DNA from: CAWCTD01 sp963798455
GTDB lineage: Bacteria > Acidobacteriota > Terriglobia > Bryobacterales > Bryobacteraceae
Reading direction: 5' to 3'
Length of the DNA: 64,000 nt
Assembly: GCA_963798455.1 (NCBI GenBank)
Contig: CAWCTD010000003.1
Coordinates: 744,001-808,000, forward strand
Shown here: positions 52,352 to 60,722 of the stretch, piece by piece
Layout of the letters: every line of letters starts with the position of its first letter
Numbering within the stretch: position 1 is the first letter of the stretch
Position numbers and translations under genes: made by a program
The notes under the pieces: generated by a model
Told to the model about the DNA's origin: nothing
The model's input: only the letters and a program-made list of their open reading frames with translations
The model's database searches: none

Positions 52352-53371
52352 ATGGCTTCGCTCAACCGTAGCTACAAAATCCTCGCACTCGCCGCAGACC
52401 TCGGCATAAAGCCGTCGGCCGACCCGGTACGCGACATCCTTGCGTACTGCGAAAAGCGCGTGCGTCGATGCTTCCGAGATTTTCCAGACTGCCGCACCCT
52501 CACCGAACTCCTGGACATCGTGGCCTCGAAACTCGGCACGAGGTTTGAGGTCATCAAATCCGATGAGCAGTTGCTGGAGGTGCGCGACCGCTACGCCCGT
52601 CTCGGCGAGCGCTCTTTCGCAACCCTGCCCGACGACCTTGACGATGACGTTTTTGGGATCACCTTCCGGCGCATTGCGAAGCGGCCGTGGGAGCTGCCGT
52701 TTGTTTCCGTGATCGACTGCAGGGGAGACAAGTGCTTCCGTTCGTACTACACGAAATGGCACGAGCTCGGCCATCTACTCATCCTCACCGACCAAATGCG
52801 ACTCTCGTTTCGCCGCACCCATGCAGTCCATGACCACAAGGACCCGGAGGAGAGCATGGTCGATGTCATCGCAGGCACGTTCGGCTACTTTAAGGACATC
52901 GTCCGCCCAATGGCAAGCGGGGCGCTCTCCTGGGAGAACATCGAGGCCGTGCGAACCCAGTTGTGCCCGGAGTCAAGCCAGCAGGCCGCCGTGATCGGCA
53001 TCGTGAAGTCTTGGCCAGTACCCGCCCTCCTCGTGCAGGCAACCCTCGGGCTCAAGCGGGGAGAAAAGCGCCAACTGGATCAAGACACCTTTGACTTCGC
53101 TGACGCACCGGTTCCCGTGCTGCGCGCCGTACAAGTAACACCGAACGACGCCGCGCGACGAAGCGATCTCGTGATCTTCCCTAACATGCGTGTCCCCGAG
53201 CGCTCGATCATCCACCGGGTATTCGCCGAGGAACTGCACGAAGCCCAGGCCGAAGAAGATCTCGCTTGGTGGGAGAGCAGCGACGGTAATAGACTGCCAT
53301 CGCTCAAGATCCATGTGCTCGTTCGCCGCCAGTGGAATGCGGTGCAAGCGCTCATCACCGCCAAGACGTAG
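52352..53371 (+). CDS. ImmA/IrrE-like zinc metallopeptidase, CapP-like
   Basis: The protein has 339 residues. The metal site HELGH (His137-Glu138-His141) is in TKWHELGHLLILT, and an acidic segment that could supply the third ligand follows (DHKDPEESMVDVIAGTFGYF, Glu166/Glu167). The first 115 residues are helical, and the last 150 form a second domain of mixed strands. ImmA/IrrE-type peptidases cleave repressors after a stress signal; CapP acts on CapH in CBASS in response to single-stranded DNA or damage. It lies seven bases after the XRE gene and two bases before the phospholipase effector gene, so the three are one operon. Confidence 0.8.
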   Translation: MASLNRSYKILALAADLGIKPSADPVRDILAYCEKRVRRCFRDFPDCRTLTELLDIVASKLGTRFEVIKSDEQLLEVRDRYARLGERSFATLPDDLDDDVFGITFRRIAKRPWELPFVSVIDCRGDKCFRSYYTKWHELGHLLILTDQMRLSFRRTHAVHDHKDPEESMVDVIAGTFGYFKDIVRPMASGALSWENIEAVRTQLCPESSQQAAVIGIVKSWPVPALLVQATLGLKRGEKRQLDQDTFDFADAPVPVLRAVQVTPNDAARRSDLVIFPNMRVPERSIIHRVFAEELHEAQAEEDLAWWESSDGNRLPSLKIHVLVRRQWNAVQALITAKT

Positions 53372-53373
53372 CC

Positions 53374-54399
53374 ATGTTCCGCATTCTGAGCCTTGACGGC
53401 GGCGGCATTCGCGGAGCGTTTGCCGCGGCCTTCCTGTACCGACTGGAACGACAGATCGGATGCCCAATCAGTGATTACTTCGACCTCATCGCCGGCACAT
53501 CGACCGGCGGGATCATCGCACTCGCACTGTGCCTCGGAGAGCCGGCCGAAAAGATCTGCAACCTCTACCGGGACGCCGGCCCCGCTATATTTGCCCCGAG
53601 AAGATCGGACGACTTGTCCAGGTGGCAGCGGATGTGCGCGAAGGCGGCGAAGTGGAAGTTCCGGAGTTTGGACGAAGCGACACTGTACCGATCCAAGTAC
53701 ACAACCGTCGCGCTGCGGGAACTCCTCGCCGCGGTATTCGGCACCCGCACCCTAGAAGACGCGAGAGCGTCGCGCGCGCTGATACCGGCGGTAGACCTCA
53801 CCACCGGCCGCACCATCGTTTTCAAAACGCCCCACCAGCCAAAACTCATCCGGGACCGATACATCACCGCAGTCGAGGTTGCCCTAGCCACCTCGGCTGC
53901 ACCCACGTTCTTTCCCCAAGCATGCATTGGCGCCGGCAGCGCCTACGCGGATGGCGGCCTGTGGGCGAACAACCCCGCGATGCTCGCGTACGCCGAAGCG
54001 GTCAAGATCCACGGGATCGCAAAACGAGATAAGCTCGATCCGACGTTCGGCCTCGACGAGATTCACATGATCTCCATCGGAACCGGCGAGCCGGAGTACT
54101 ACGCAAAGCCGGCACCCGGCGACGATGGACTTCTGTGGTGGGCCGACAAGCTCTTTGAGGTAGTAACCGGCGCGGCATCGCAGGGCGTCGATTTTCAAGT
54201 GCAATACGTCCTCGGGCCAGAGCGCTATCAGCGGATCGATTTCAAGATGCCCTCAACCCCTTGGCGTTTGGATGACGTCATTGCCGTGCCGGAGTTGCTC
54301 CACTACGGAGAGCAGGCCGCAATCGACAGGTACCCATTCATCAAGGATCACTTCCTCACCACCAAGAAGCCGCCATACCACCCGTTCCCGCCCGATTGA
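53374..54399 (+). CDS. CBASS effector, CapV-like patatin phospholipase
   Basis: The protein has 341 residues from ATG 53374, just after the CapP-like stop. All patatin elements are present: oxyanion loop DGGGIRG (residues 8-14), nucleophile motif GTSTGG (Ser43) and catalytic Asp in YADGGLW (Asp193). The rest includes a Trp-rich loop (about 285) and a C-terminal helical region. CapV is activated by a cyclic dinucleotide, typically 3'3'-cGAMP, and degrades membrane lipid to kill or stop the infected cell. The effector is linked to the regulators and not to the cyclase, which is unlike the common capV-dncV-cap2-cap3 order. No transmembrane segment is visible. Confidence 0.9.
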   Translation: MFRILSLDGGGIRGAFAAAFLYRLERQIGCPISDYFDLIAGTSTGGIIALALCLGEPAEKICNLYRDAGPAIFAPRRSDDLSRWQRMCAKAAKWKFRSLDEATLYRSKYTTVALRELLAAVFGTRTLEDARASRALIPAVDLTTGRTIVFKTPHQPKLIRDRYITAVEVALATSAAPTFFPQACIGAGSAYADGGLWANNPAMLAYAEAVKIHGIAKRDKLDPTFGLDEIHMISIGTGEPEYYAKPAPGDDGLLWWADKLFEVVTGAASQGVDFQVQYVLGPERYQRIDFKMPSTPWRLDDVIAVPELLHYGEQAAIDRYPFIKDHFLTTKKPPYHPFPPD

Positions 54400-54596
54400 G
54401 AGTACGCTCTGTCTCCGTATTCCGTAACCGTACGACATTGGTACTGAGAAACGCGCTTGCGGCCGCCGATCCACTTGACCGAAGAGTCGCCAAACCGGAG
54501 TTCTCGCCTTCTGGCGAACCGCCATGCGTTCGGGTCCCGAGTGAGGCGTCTCTCCACAGCAGAGCGCCCGCGCGATAATAGCGGCAGAGGTCAGGT
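54400..54596. other. Intergenic stretch
   Basis: About 200 bases with no supported gene between the CBASS effector and the antitoxin-like gene. AGAGG near its end is the antitoxin ribosome site. Confidence 0.4.
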
Positions 54597-54860
54597 ATGC
54601 AAGTGAGCTTGGATGTTCCCGAGGACGTGGCGCAGCAGTTCGCTGCCGAGCCCGGCGGCATCACACGTGCCGCGCTGGAGGCGCTGGCCATAGAGGGTGT
54701 GCGGTCCGGCAGACTGACCACACATCAGGCGCGTCAGATGTTGGGCATTCCGTCCCGCTATCAAATGGACGGGTTCCTCAAGGCGCATGGCGTGCTCCTG
54801 CCGCTCACTCTGCAAGAGGTTGTCAGGGACGGCGAAACCGCCACAGCGTTCTCGAAGTGA
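54597..54860 (+). CDS. UPF0175-type antitoxin-like protein
   Basis: The protein has 87 residues. It matches the UPF0175 pattern: QVSLDVPEDVAQQFA, then AALEALAIEGVRSGRLTTHQ, ARQMLGIPSRYQMDGFLKAH and GVLLPLTLQE. The N-terminal strand and helices form a DNA-binding-type fold. UPF0175 genes are commonly followed by a PIN-like DUF3368 toxin, and this gene's stop overlaps such a remnant by four bases (GTGA). The gene looks intact although its toxin is decayed. It would act as a small repressor/antitoxin. Confidence 0.8.
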   Translation: MQVSLDVPEDVAQQFAAEPGGITRAALEALAIEGVRSGRLTTHQARQMLGIPSRYQMDGFLKAHGVLLPLTLQEVVRDGETATAFSK

Positions 54861-55200
54861 CGGTTGTCGTCGCGGACACTTCACCCCTCAACTGCCTGGC
54901 GCTGATCGGTGAAATCGGGATCCTGCGGACCTTGTACGGCAGGGTTGTGGTGCCACCGGAAGTCCTCGCCGAACTAGCCGATGGCGGCGCACCGCCCGAG
55001 GTGGCGGGCTGGATTCAATCACGGCCCGAGTGGCTGGAAGTGTCGTGCGGAAGCGAACCGACGCGGCATTCCGAGCACGGGAACGCTCGGTGTACTCAGA
55101 GCCGCCGCCTTGCGTGGACTCCTGGATCTGGCCCCGGCGCTAACACGGCTGGCGGCGACGAACTTCCGTGTCTCGCAGGCTCTCCTTGAGGATCTCCTCT
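54857..55200 (+). pseudogene. DUF3368 PIN-like toxin, decayed (internal deletion plus frame change)
   Basis: The first about 72 residues are standard (VVVADTSPLNCLALIGEIGI, then GRVVVPPEVLAELADGG and SRPEWLEV). The catalytic first Asp is in ADTSPL. The middle part with the other acidic residues and the GEAxAIxLA block is missing. A different frame then gives the C-terminal end (GTLGVLRAAALRGLLDLAPA, then RVSQALLEDLL, to about 55195). The product cannot have the full PIN active site. It is therefore a dead toxin next to an intact antitoxin gene. Confidence 0.75.
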
Positions 55201-55465
55201 GGTGCGGTGCGCAACAGCAAGGTGCACAAGCTCGGCTATACTCAGCCCAAGATCCCAGGTCACCACCCCGCTCGCCGAGGTCCCCCTCGCTGCTTCAACT
55301 GCTTGACGCGGGCAGACGCCTTGGCACGCCCGCCCCGCACGCTACACTCGTCGCGGGGGCATGGGACTCGAGGACACCCCTCCGGCGATCGAAAAGCAAG
55401 AAATGCCAATCGAACCCAATTTCGCGCAACTGCTTTCAAATGAATTGGATAGAGACGCGCCGCCC
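55201..55465. other. Intergenic stretch at the right edge of the accessory island
   Basis: No gene is supported. The next gene to the right reads toward this region on the minus strand and stops at 55466. Confidence 0.4.
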
Positions 55466-58243
55466 CTACCGGTAGGCGATCAGCTCGGCGTAGAGGATCA
55501 GCCCGATCAGCAGCAGCCCGATGGCCAGCGCCGTGTACCCCAGCCGCTTCCAGAGCCTCACCGCCAGCGGCACCGGCGGCGCCATCAGCGACTGTTCCAG
55601 CTCGCCGCTCTCCAGCATCTGCTGGTACTCCCGAGGCCGGTCGCGCTTGAACTCCTCCAGCGGCACCCCGCCGGTGAAGATCACCGTGTCCATGGGGAAC
55701 TTCTCGGGACGGAAATGGGTGTTGAAGAAATGAATCGTGAAGATGAATCCCACCGCCAGCAGCGCCTCGTCACTGTGGATGGTGGTCGCCACGTTGAGCA
55801 TCCATCCCGGCATCAGGTGGGTGAAGAAGGCCGGGAACCACAACAGCAGCCCGGTGGAGCCGATGACGAAGACGCCCCAGAAGACCGCGAAGTAGTCGAA
55901 CTTCTCCCAATACGTCCAGCGGCCGTACTCGGGGCGCGGCCCTTTCCCGATGAACCACTTCAACGACCCCACCAGCTCCCGCCAATCGTTGCCGCTGAAC
56001 AGCAGCCCCTCGCGGTTGGTGAGGAATCGCAGCCACGAGAGCCCGCTGCGCCGCTTGCGCCGCGCCAGGTCCCACAGATGCAGCCCGAAATAGAGGAAGG
56101 TGACCAGCGCGCAGAAGCGGTGAATCAGGCCCGCCGCCTCGAAGCCGCCGAACACGCGGGACAGGACCTGGGCCCACCCCGCATAGGAGAACTTCAGCGT
56201 CATGCCGGTCAGCGCCAGGCCGAAGAAGCTGAAGATCACCATCAGGTGCAGGTTTCGCTGGAGCGGCTGGAACCGCCGCACGTAGACCTGGCCGTCGCCG
56301 TGCGCGGCCGCCATCAGCTCCTTGCGGTACTTCAGCGAGCGCGGCAGCCAGGCGATGGTGTGCAGGCCGGAGATCGTCAGCGTGCCCAGCAACAGCGAAG
56401 TCATCCCCCAGAAGGTCCAGAAGAGGAAGGGATACTTCTTAGGGTCGTGGTGAGTGGCGTGGGTCAGGTAGCCGGCGAACCGCCGGTGCGACCCGGGGTG
56501 GCACTGCGCGCACGTCTTCACGATATTGGCGCGGCTGAGGCGGCTCCGCGGATCGTTCACCGGCAGTATGTCGTGCGCCCCGTGGCAGTCCGAGCACTTG
56601 GCGGTCTTCAGGTATCCCAGCCGGCTCACCTTGCCGTGATAGGTTTCGAAATAACTCTCCGCGATCGCCTGATGGCAGCGCCCGCACTGGTCCATCATGC
56701 GCAGGCGGAAGCCGGCCAGGTCCGTCCGCTCGATGCTGTGGGTGGAGTGGCAATCGCTGCACACCGGGAGCGGTTTCGTCGTCGGGTAGGCCTTTGGCGA
56801 ATGGATGCTGGCGTTAAACAGCTCGAAGATGCCCCGATGGCACTGGCCGCAAGTCTGGGCCACGTTGTTGCGGTTCACGCTCGACCTCGGGTCGCTGCCG
56901 GGCAGCTCGTGGTGCGCGGTGTGGCAGTCGGCGCAGTTGGCCGTCACGGTCAGCCCGCTTTCGACCAAGCCCTTGCCGTGGATGCTCTCGAGGTAGTTCT
57001 CCACGGGATTGATCTGCTTGCCGGTGTAGCGCAGCGCGGCCTTCTGCCCGGCGCGGTGGCACTTGGCGCACAGCGACGGAACGTTCCGGGCGAAGGTGGG
57101 CGAGTCGGATTCGATCCTGCCCCGGATCCCGTGCGTCCCGTGGCAATCCGAGCAGTCCGGCGCATCCGGGCTCCCCTTGGCCAGCAACTGCCCGTGGGTG
57201 CTCTCGTTGTACTGGGCCACCTGCTGCGCGTGGCAAATCGAGCAATCGACTTTGGGCGCCACGGTCTTGCAGGGCCGGTCCAGCGAGGGCCTGACCCCCG
57301 TGTGGCACTGCACGCAGGCCACGCGCACGTGCCGCGACTTCTCCAGTTCCGCCTCGCTCACGTACATCGCCCTGCCGTCCACCGCCTTCAGCGTTGGGTT
57401 GGCGTGGCACTGCATGCAGTCCCGGTTCGCCATCCCTTGGGTGTAGAAGACGCGGCGGATCTGGTGCGGCTGGTGGCAGTCCACGCAGGCGGGGATCGCG
57501 TTCGGCTGCTTCTCCCACAGCTCGCCGCGGATCACCTTCTGGTGGACATTCTCGATCCGCGCGTGGCACTGGGTGCAGGTCTTGGCGATGTTGGCCTTGG
57601 CGATTGAGGAGCGCGGGTCGGTGTGCGGCAGCACGAAGTGCGCCGTGTGGCAGCTTGTGCAAACCGCCGTCACCACCAGGCCGCGCTGGAACAGCCCCGC
57701 GCCGTGGATACTGTCGGTGTAGTTCCCCAGGATGTTGCTTTCCGGGATGTCGTGGGTGAGGGAAACCGGCGAGCCCTCGCGGTGGCACTGCCCGCACAAC
57801 CGGGGCACGTTCATGGTCGAGCTGGGCGAGTTCCGGTCGCTGCGCCGCAGGATGTTATGGGTTCCGTGGCACAGCTTGCAGGACGGCGCCATGTGGTCGC
57901 CCCGCTTGGCCGCCGTGCCGTGCAGGCTCTGGTCGTACTGCGTCTGCTCATCGGAATGGCAGCTCCCGCAGTCCACCGGGGTGAGCTTCTCCTTGTGCGG
58001 GAACTCTTTGACGCCGGCGAGGTCGGCGTGGCAATTGGCGCACTCCAGGCCCGCGTGCGGCGACGCTCTCAGCGCGGCGGCATCGAAGGCCGGCGGCACT
58101 CCCGGCTCGCGCTTCCCGGTCCGCCGCCCCGCATCGTGGCACGCCACGCACTCTTCGGACCCCGGCAGTGGCTTGGGCTGCGGAAGCGCGAAGCCAGCGC
58201 ACACAAGGAACGCCACAAGGAGTTGTTGCAGATTTCGACGCAT
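55466..58243 (-). CDS. Nineteen-haem cytochrome c fused to a cytochrome b-type membrane domain
   Basis: The protein is about 925 residues. The ATG 58243 starts a signal peptide (LLVAFLVCAGFALPQ). I counted 19 CXXCH motifs by eye in residues about 28-600 (for example CVACH, CANCH, CGSCH, CKLCH, CGQCH, CTSCH, CTQCH, CVDCH, CMQCH, CVQCH, CSICH, CSDCH, CAKCH, CADCH, CGQCH, CSDCH, CGRCH, CSDCH, CAQCH). Many motifs are in repeats of the kind ...CxxCHGTH... and ...CHTAHxxLP.... The C-terminal about 300 residues have five or six membrane helices with His residues (HLMVIFSFFGLALTGM, GLIHRFCALVTFLYFGLHLW, GFIFTIHFFNTHF), like a b-type cytochrome of the NapC/hydrogenase type. It would link the quinone pool to the outer haem chain. 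cydB follows 51 bases upstream on the same strand. Confidence 0.88.
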   Translation of the reverse strand: MRRNLQQLLVAFLVCAGFALPQPKPLPGSEECVACHDAGRRTGKREPGVPPAFDAAALRASPHAGLECANCHADLAGVKEFPHKEKLTPVDCGSCHSDEQTQYDQSLHGTAAKRGDHMAPSCKLCHGTHNILRRSDRNSPSSTMNVPRLCGQCHREGSPVSLTHDIPESNILGNYTDSIHGAGLFQRGLVVTAVCTSCHTAHFVLPHTDPRSSIAKANIAKTCTQCHARIENVHQKVIRGELWEKQPNAIPACVDCHQPHQIRRVFYTQGMANRDCMQCHANPTLKAVDGRAMYVSEAELEKSRHVRVACVQCHTGVRPSLDRPCKTVAPKVDCSICHAQQVAQYNESTHGQLLAKGSPDAPDCSDCHGTHGIRGRIESDSPTFARNVPSLCAKCHRAGQKAALRYTGKQINPVENYLESIHGKGLVESGLTVTANCADCHTAHHELPGSDPRSSVNRNNVAQTCGQCHRGIFELFNASIHSPKAYPTTKPLPVCSDCHSTHSIERTDLAGFRLRMMDQCGRCHQAIAESYFETYHGKVSRLGYLKTAKCSDCHGAHDILPVNDPRSRLSRANIVKTCAQCHPGSHRRFAGYLTHATHHDPKKYPFLFWTFWGMTSLLLGTLTISGLHTIAWLPRSLKYRKELMAAAHGDGQVYVRRFQPLQRNLHLMVIFSFFGLALTGMTLKFSYAGWAQVLSRVFGGFEAAGLIHRFCALVTFLYFGLHLWDLARRKRRSGLSWLRFLTNREGLLFSGNDWRELVGSLKWFIGKGPRPEYGRWTYWEKFDYFAVFWGVFVIGSTGLLLWFPAFFTHLMPGWMLNVATTIHSDEALLAVGFIFTIHFFNTHFRPEKFPMDTVIFTGGVPLEEFKRDRPREYQQMLESGELEQSLMAPPVPLAVRLWKRLGYTALAIGLLLIGLILYAELIAYR

Positions 58244-58293
58244 GTCGATGTGAAAACCAGCGGATCTGTAACTCTCTAATGTACCACGCCGGG

Positions 58294-59334
58294 TTAGTAG
58301 CCTTCGCCTTCCAGCCGCACTTTGCCCGCGAAGTGCCGGTAGGTGAAGACGAAGTATCCGAGCGCCAGGATCATCCCGGGAATCCACCACGCCAGTCCCA
58401 CTTTCAGGCCGTAGGCGCTGGTCGCCGTGTTGTAGATGGTCAGGCCCGGCATTGCGTCGGGGCGCGCCGGGAGCACGCAGGGGAATACGCCGAATGCGGC
58501 GCTGGTCAGCATGCCCACGAGGTACGCGCAGGATCCCAGGAAGCCCAGGAGGTTGCGGCGGTTGTCTCCGCGGCTCAGGATCGCCAGCAGGCCCGCCACG
58601 GCAAGCAACGGAAAGACGTATCCGGACGGGTGATCCCTCAAATTTGCCTGCACTTTCGGCTGTACACCCATGGTGAGAATCGTCACCAGGGTGGTCATCG
58701 CCACCACGCCGAACCAGGCAGCCGAGGCGACGTTGCCGGCGCGCCGCTGAACGTCGCCCTCCGTCTTCAGCGCCAGCCAGAGCGCGCCGTGCTGCGCCAG
58801 CGCGACGAACGCCAGGACGCCGACCGAGACGGTGTACCAATCCAATATGCCGAGCGGCCCGCTCACGCCGAAATCCGTCCACATCGGCAGGAAGAACCGT
58901 CCGGCGGAGTCCAGCGGCACTCCACGGATCACGTTGCCGAGCGCTGCTCCGAAGAAGATCGCCAGCAACGCGCTCGCGGCCATGAAACCGGCGTCCCAGA
59001 ACGGCTTCCACACCGGGCTGTCGATGTGGTTGCGGAACTCAATGGAGATCCCGCGAAGAATCAGCAGCCACAAAACCATCATCAGCGGCAGGTAGAATCC
59101 GCTGAAGCTGGAGGCGTACAAGCCGGGGAAAGCGAAGTACAAGGTCCCGCCCCCCGCGAGCAGCCAGACCTCGTTGCCGTCCCAAAACGGACCGATCGAG
59201 CGCAGCACGATCCTCCGATCGCGCTCGTTCCGGGCCACGCAGAAATGGATGATGCCTGCCCCGAGGTCGAAACCGTCCAGGACCACGTAGGCGGCAATCA
59301 TGATCGCAACCAGACAAAACCAAAGCGCTTCCAT
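58294..59334 (-). CDS. cydB: Cytochrome bd ubiquinol oxidase subunit II
   Basis: The protein has 346 residues, starting at MEALWFCLVAIMIAAYVVLD. The family signatures GFDLGAGIIH and FWDGNEVWLLAGGGTLYFAFP are complete, with about eight to nine membrane helices and the ending YFVFTYRHFAGKV. CydB pairs with CydA in the inner membrane to form the bd-type quinol oxidase that reduces O2 to water with high affinity. It lies two bases downstream of cydA and 51 bases before the 19-haem gene, probably in one operon. The upstream frame extension to 59736 is not needed. Confidence 0.95.
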   Translation of the reverse strand: MEALWFCLVAIMIAAYVVLDGFDLGAGIIHFCVARNERDRRIVLRSIGPFWDGNEVWLLAGGGTLYFAFPGLYASSFSGFYLPLMMVLWLLILRGISIEFRNHIDSPVWKPFWDAGFMAASALLAIFFGAALGNVIRGVPLDSAGRFFLPMWTDFGVSGPLGILDWYTVSVGVLAFVALAQHGALWLALKTEGDVQRRAGNVASAAWFGVVAMTTLVTILTMGVQPKVQANLRDHPSGYVFPLLAVAGLLAILSRGDNRRNLLGFLGSCAYLVGMLTSAAFGVFPCVLPARPDAMPGLTIYNTATSAYGLKVGLAWWIPGMILALGYFVFTYRHFAGKVRLEGEGY

Positions 59335-59336
59335 GC

Positions 59337-60674
59337 TTACCTCTCCCCTCCCGGAGCCGCTTCGGGGCCGTGCTCCACCTCGCGATAGACGAGGAACAGG
59401 AACAGGATGCTCAGCACCGTGTACACGCCCATGAATCCGATCAGCGTGAACAAAGCATTTCCCGACGACACGTTGAACGACGCGCCTTCGCTGGTCCGCA
59501 TCAGCCCGTAGATTACCCAGGGCTGCCGGCCCACCTCCGCGGTGATCCACCCCGCCGTGTTGGCGATGAAGGGGAAGGGCAGCATCAGCATCAGGATCCA
59601 CAGCCACGGGCGGCTCTCGAACAGCCGGCCGCGCCACAGCTTCCAGGCCGAGATCGCCATGACAGCGATGAAGATCGTTCCCAATCCCACCATGATGTGG
59701 TAGCTGTAATACAGCAGGGGAATGTTGTCCGGCCACTGATTCTCCGGAAAAGCGTCCAGCCCCTTGACCTCCGCCATCCAGCGTTGGTAGGTCAGGAAGC
59801 TGAGCATGCGGGGCACCGTCAGAGGGTTGTCCAGTCTCCTTTGCGCCACGTCCGGCTGGCCCACGATAGCGAGCGGCGCGCCTTCAGTCGTCTCGAAGAG
59901 TCCCTCCATGGCGGCCAGCGTCACGGGCTGGTAGCGGGCGATATTCTTGCCTTGCCCATCGCCGGTAGGGAATGGCAACAGGAGTGAGCAAAGGAGGCCC
60001 GCCGTCACCCCCAGCCGCAGGAACGTCTTGGCGTGCTCCTCGTAGCTGCCGTTCAACAGGTAGAACGCTCCGATCGAGGCCATCACGAAAGACGCGGTGA
60101 CCACCGAGCCGGCCATGTTGTGCAGGTACTGCCAGAGCGTCCACGGGTTCAGGATCAGCCCCCAAAAGCTGCTCAGCGCGAAAGCGCCGTTCTGTCCTAC
60201 GATGTAGCCCGTCGGGTGCTGCATCCAGGCATCGGTCGCGATGATGAAAAAGCCCGAGAGCCAGGCGCCCAGGAACACCAGGAAGGCCGCCCACCAGTGT
60301 CCCTTCGGCCCCAGGCGCTTCTCTCCGAACAGGAACAGGCCCAGGAACGTGGACTCGAGAAAGAACGAGAACACGCCTTCCATGGCCAGGGTTTGCCCTA
60401 TGACGCCCCCGGCCGTCTTGGAGAACTGCGACCAGTTCGTGCCGAACTGGAACTCCATGGGGATGCCGGTCACGACCCCCATGGCGAAGCTGATGGCGAA
60501 GATCTTGGCCCAGAATCGGGCGGATTGGTGGTAGCGCTCCTCACCAGTGCGCAGGCCCATCGTCTTCAAGATGACGATGAGCAGCGCCAGGCCCATGGTC
60601 AGTTGGGGAAACAGGTAGTGGTAGGTGACGGTAAACGCGAAGTGAAAACGGTGCAGTGCGAGAGCGTCCATCAC
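59337..60674 (-). CDS. cydA: Cytochrome bd ubiquinol oxidase subunit I
   Basis: The protein has 445 residues with nine or so membrane helices. The haem ligands sit in LHRFHFAFTVTYHYLFPQLT near the N terminus (His19-type ligand for haem b595) and in later helices (for example HNMAGSVVTASFVMASIG). The quinol-binding Q loop is short (QPVTLAAMEGLFETTEGAPL), so it belongs to the short-loop type. GRQPWVIYGLMRTSEGAS is the typical conserved block near the end. ATG 60674 or 60671 is the start. The operon continues with cydB. Confidence 0.95.
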   Translation of the reverse strand: MMDALALHRFHFAFTVTYHYLFPQLTMGLALLIVILKTMGLRTGEERYHQSARFWAKIFAISFAMGVVTGIPMEFQFGTNWSQFSKTAGGVIGQTLAMEGVFSFFLESTFLGLFLFGEKRLGPKGHWWAAFLVFLGAWLSGFFIIATDAWMQHPTGYIVGQNGAFALSSFWGLILNPWTLWQYLHNMAGSVVTASFVMASIGAFYLLNGSYEEHAKTFLRLGVTAGLLCSLLLPFPTGDGQGKNIARYQPVTLAAMEGLFETTEGAPLAIVGQPDVAQRRLDNPLTVPRMLSFLTYQRWMAEVKGLDAFPENQWPDNIPLLYYSYHIMVGLGTIFIAVMAISAWKLWRGRLFESRPWLWILMLMLPFPFIANTAGWITAEVGRQPWVIYGLMRTSEGASFNVSSGNALFTLIGFMGVYTVLSILFLFLVYREVEHGPEAAPGGER

Positions 60675-60722
60675 TGCCGATTCTACACCGCCGTGGGCGA
60701 TTCCAAGTATAATGTTGAGGCA

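Noticed and set aside
55466..57607. Long plus-strand frame of 748 residues opposite the haem protein
   Set aside because: It is Arg/Gln/His/Val-rich low-information sequence that mirrors the CXXCH-coding strand, so it is a shadow.
60708..60713. TATAAT just before the mutarotase-fold gene
   Set aside because: It is only ten bases from the ATG and there is no matching -35; it may be chance.
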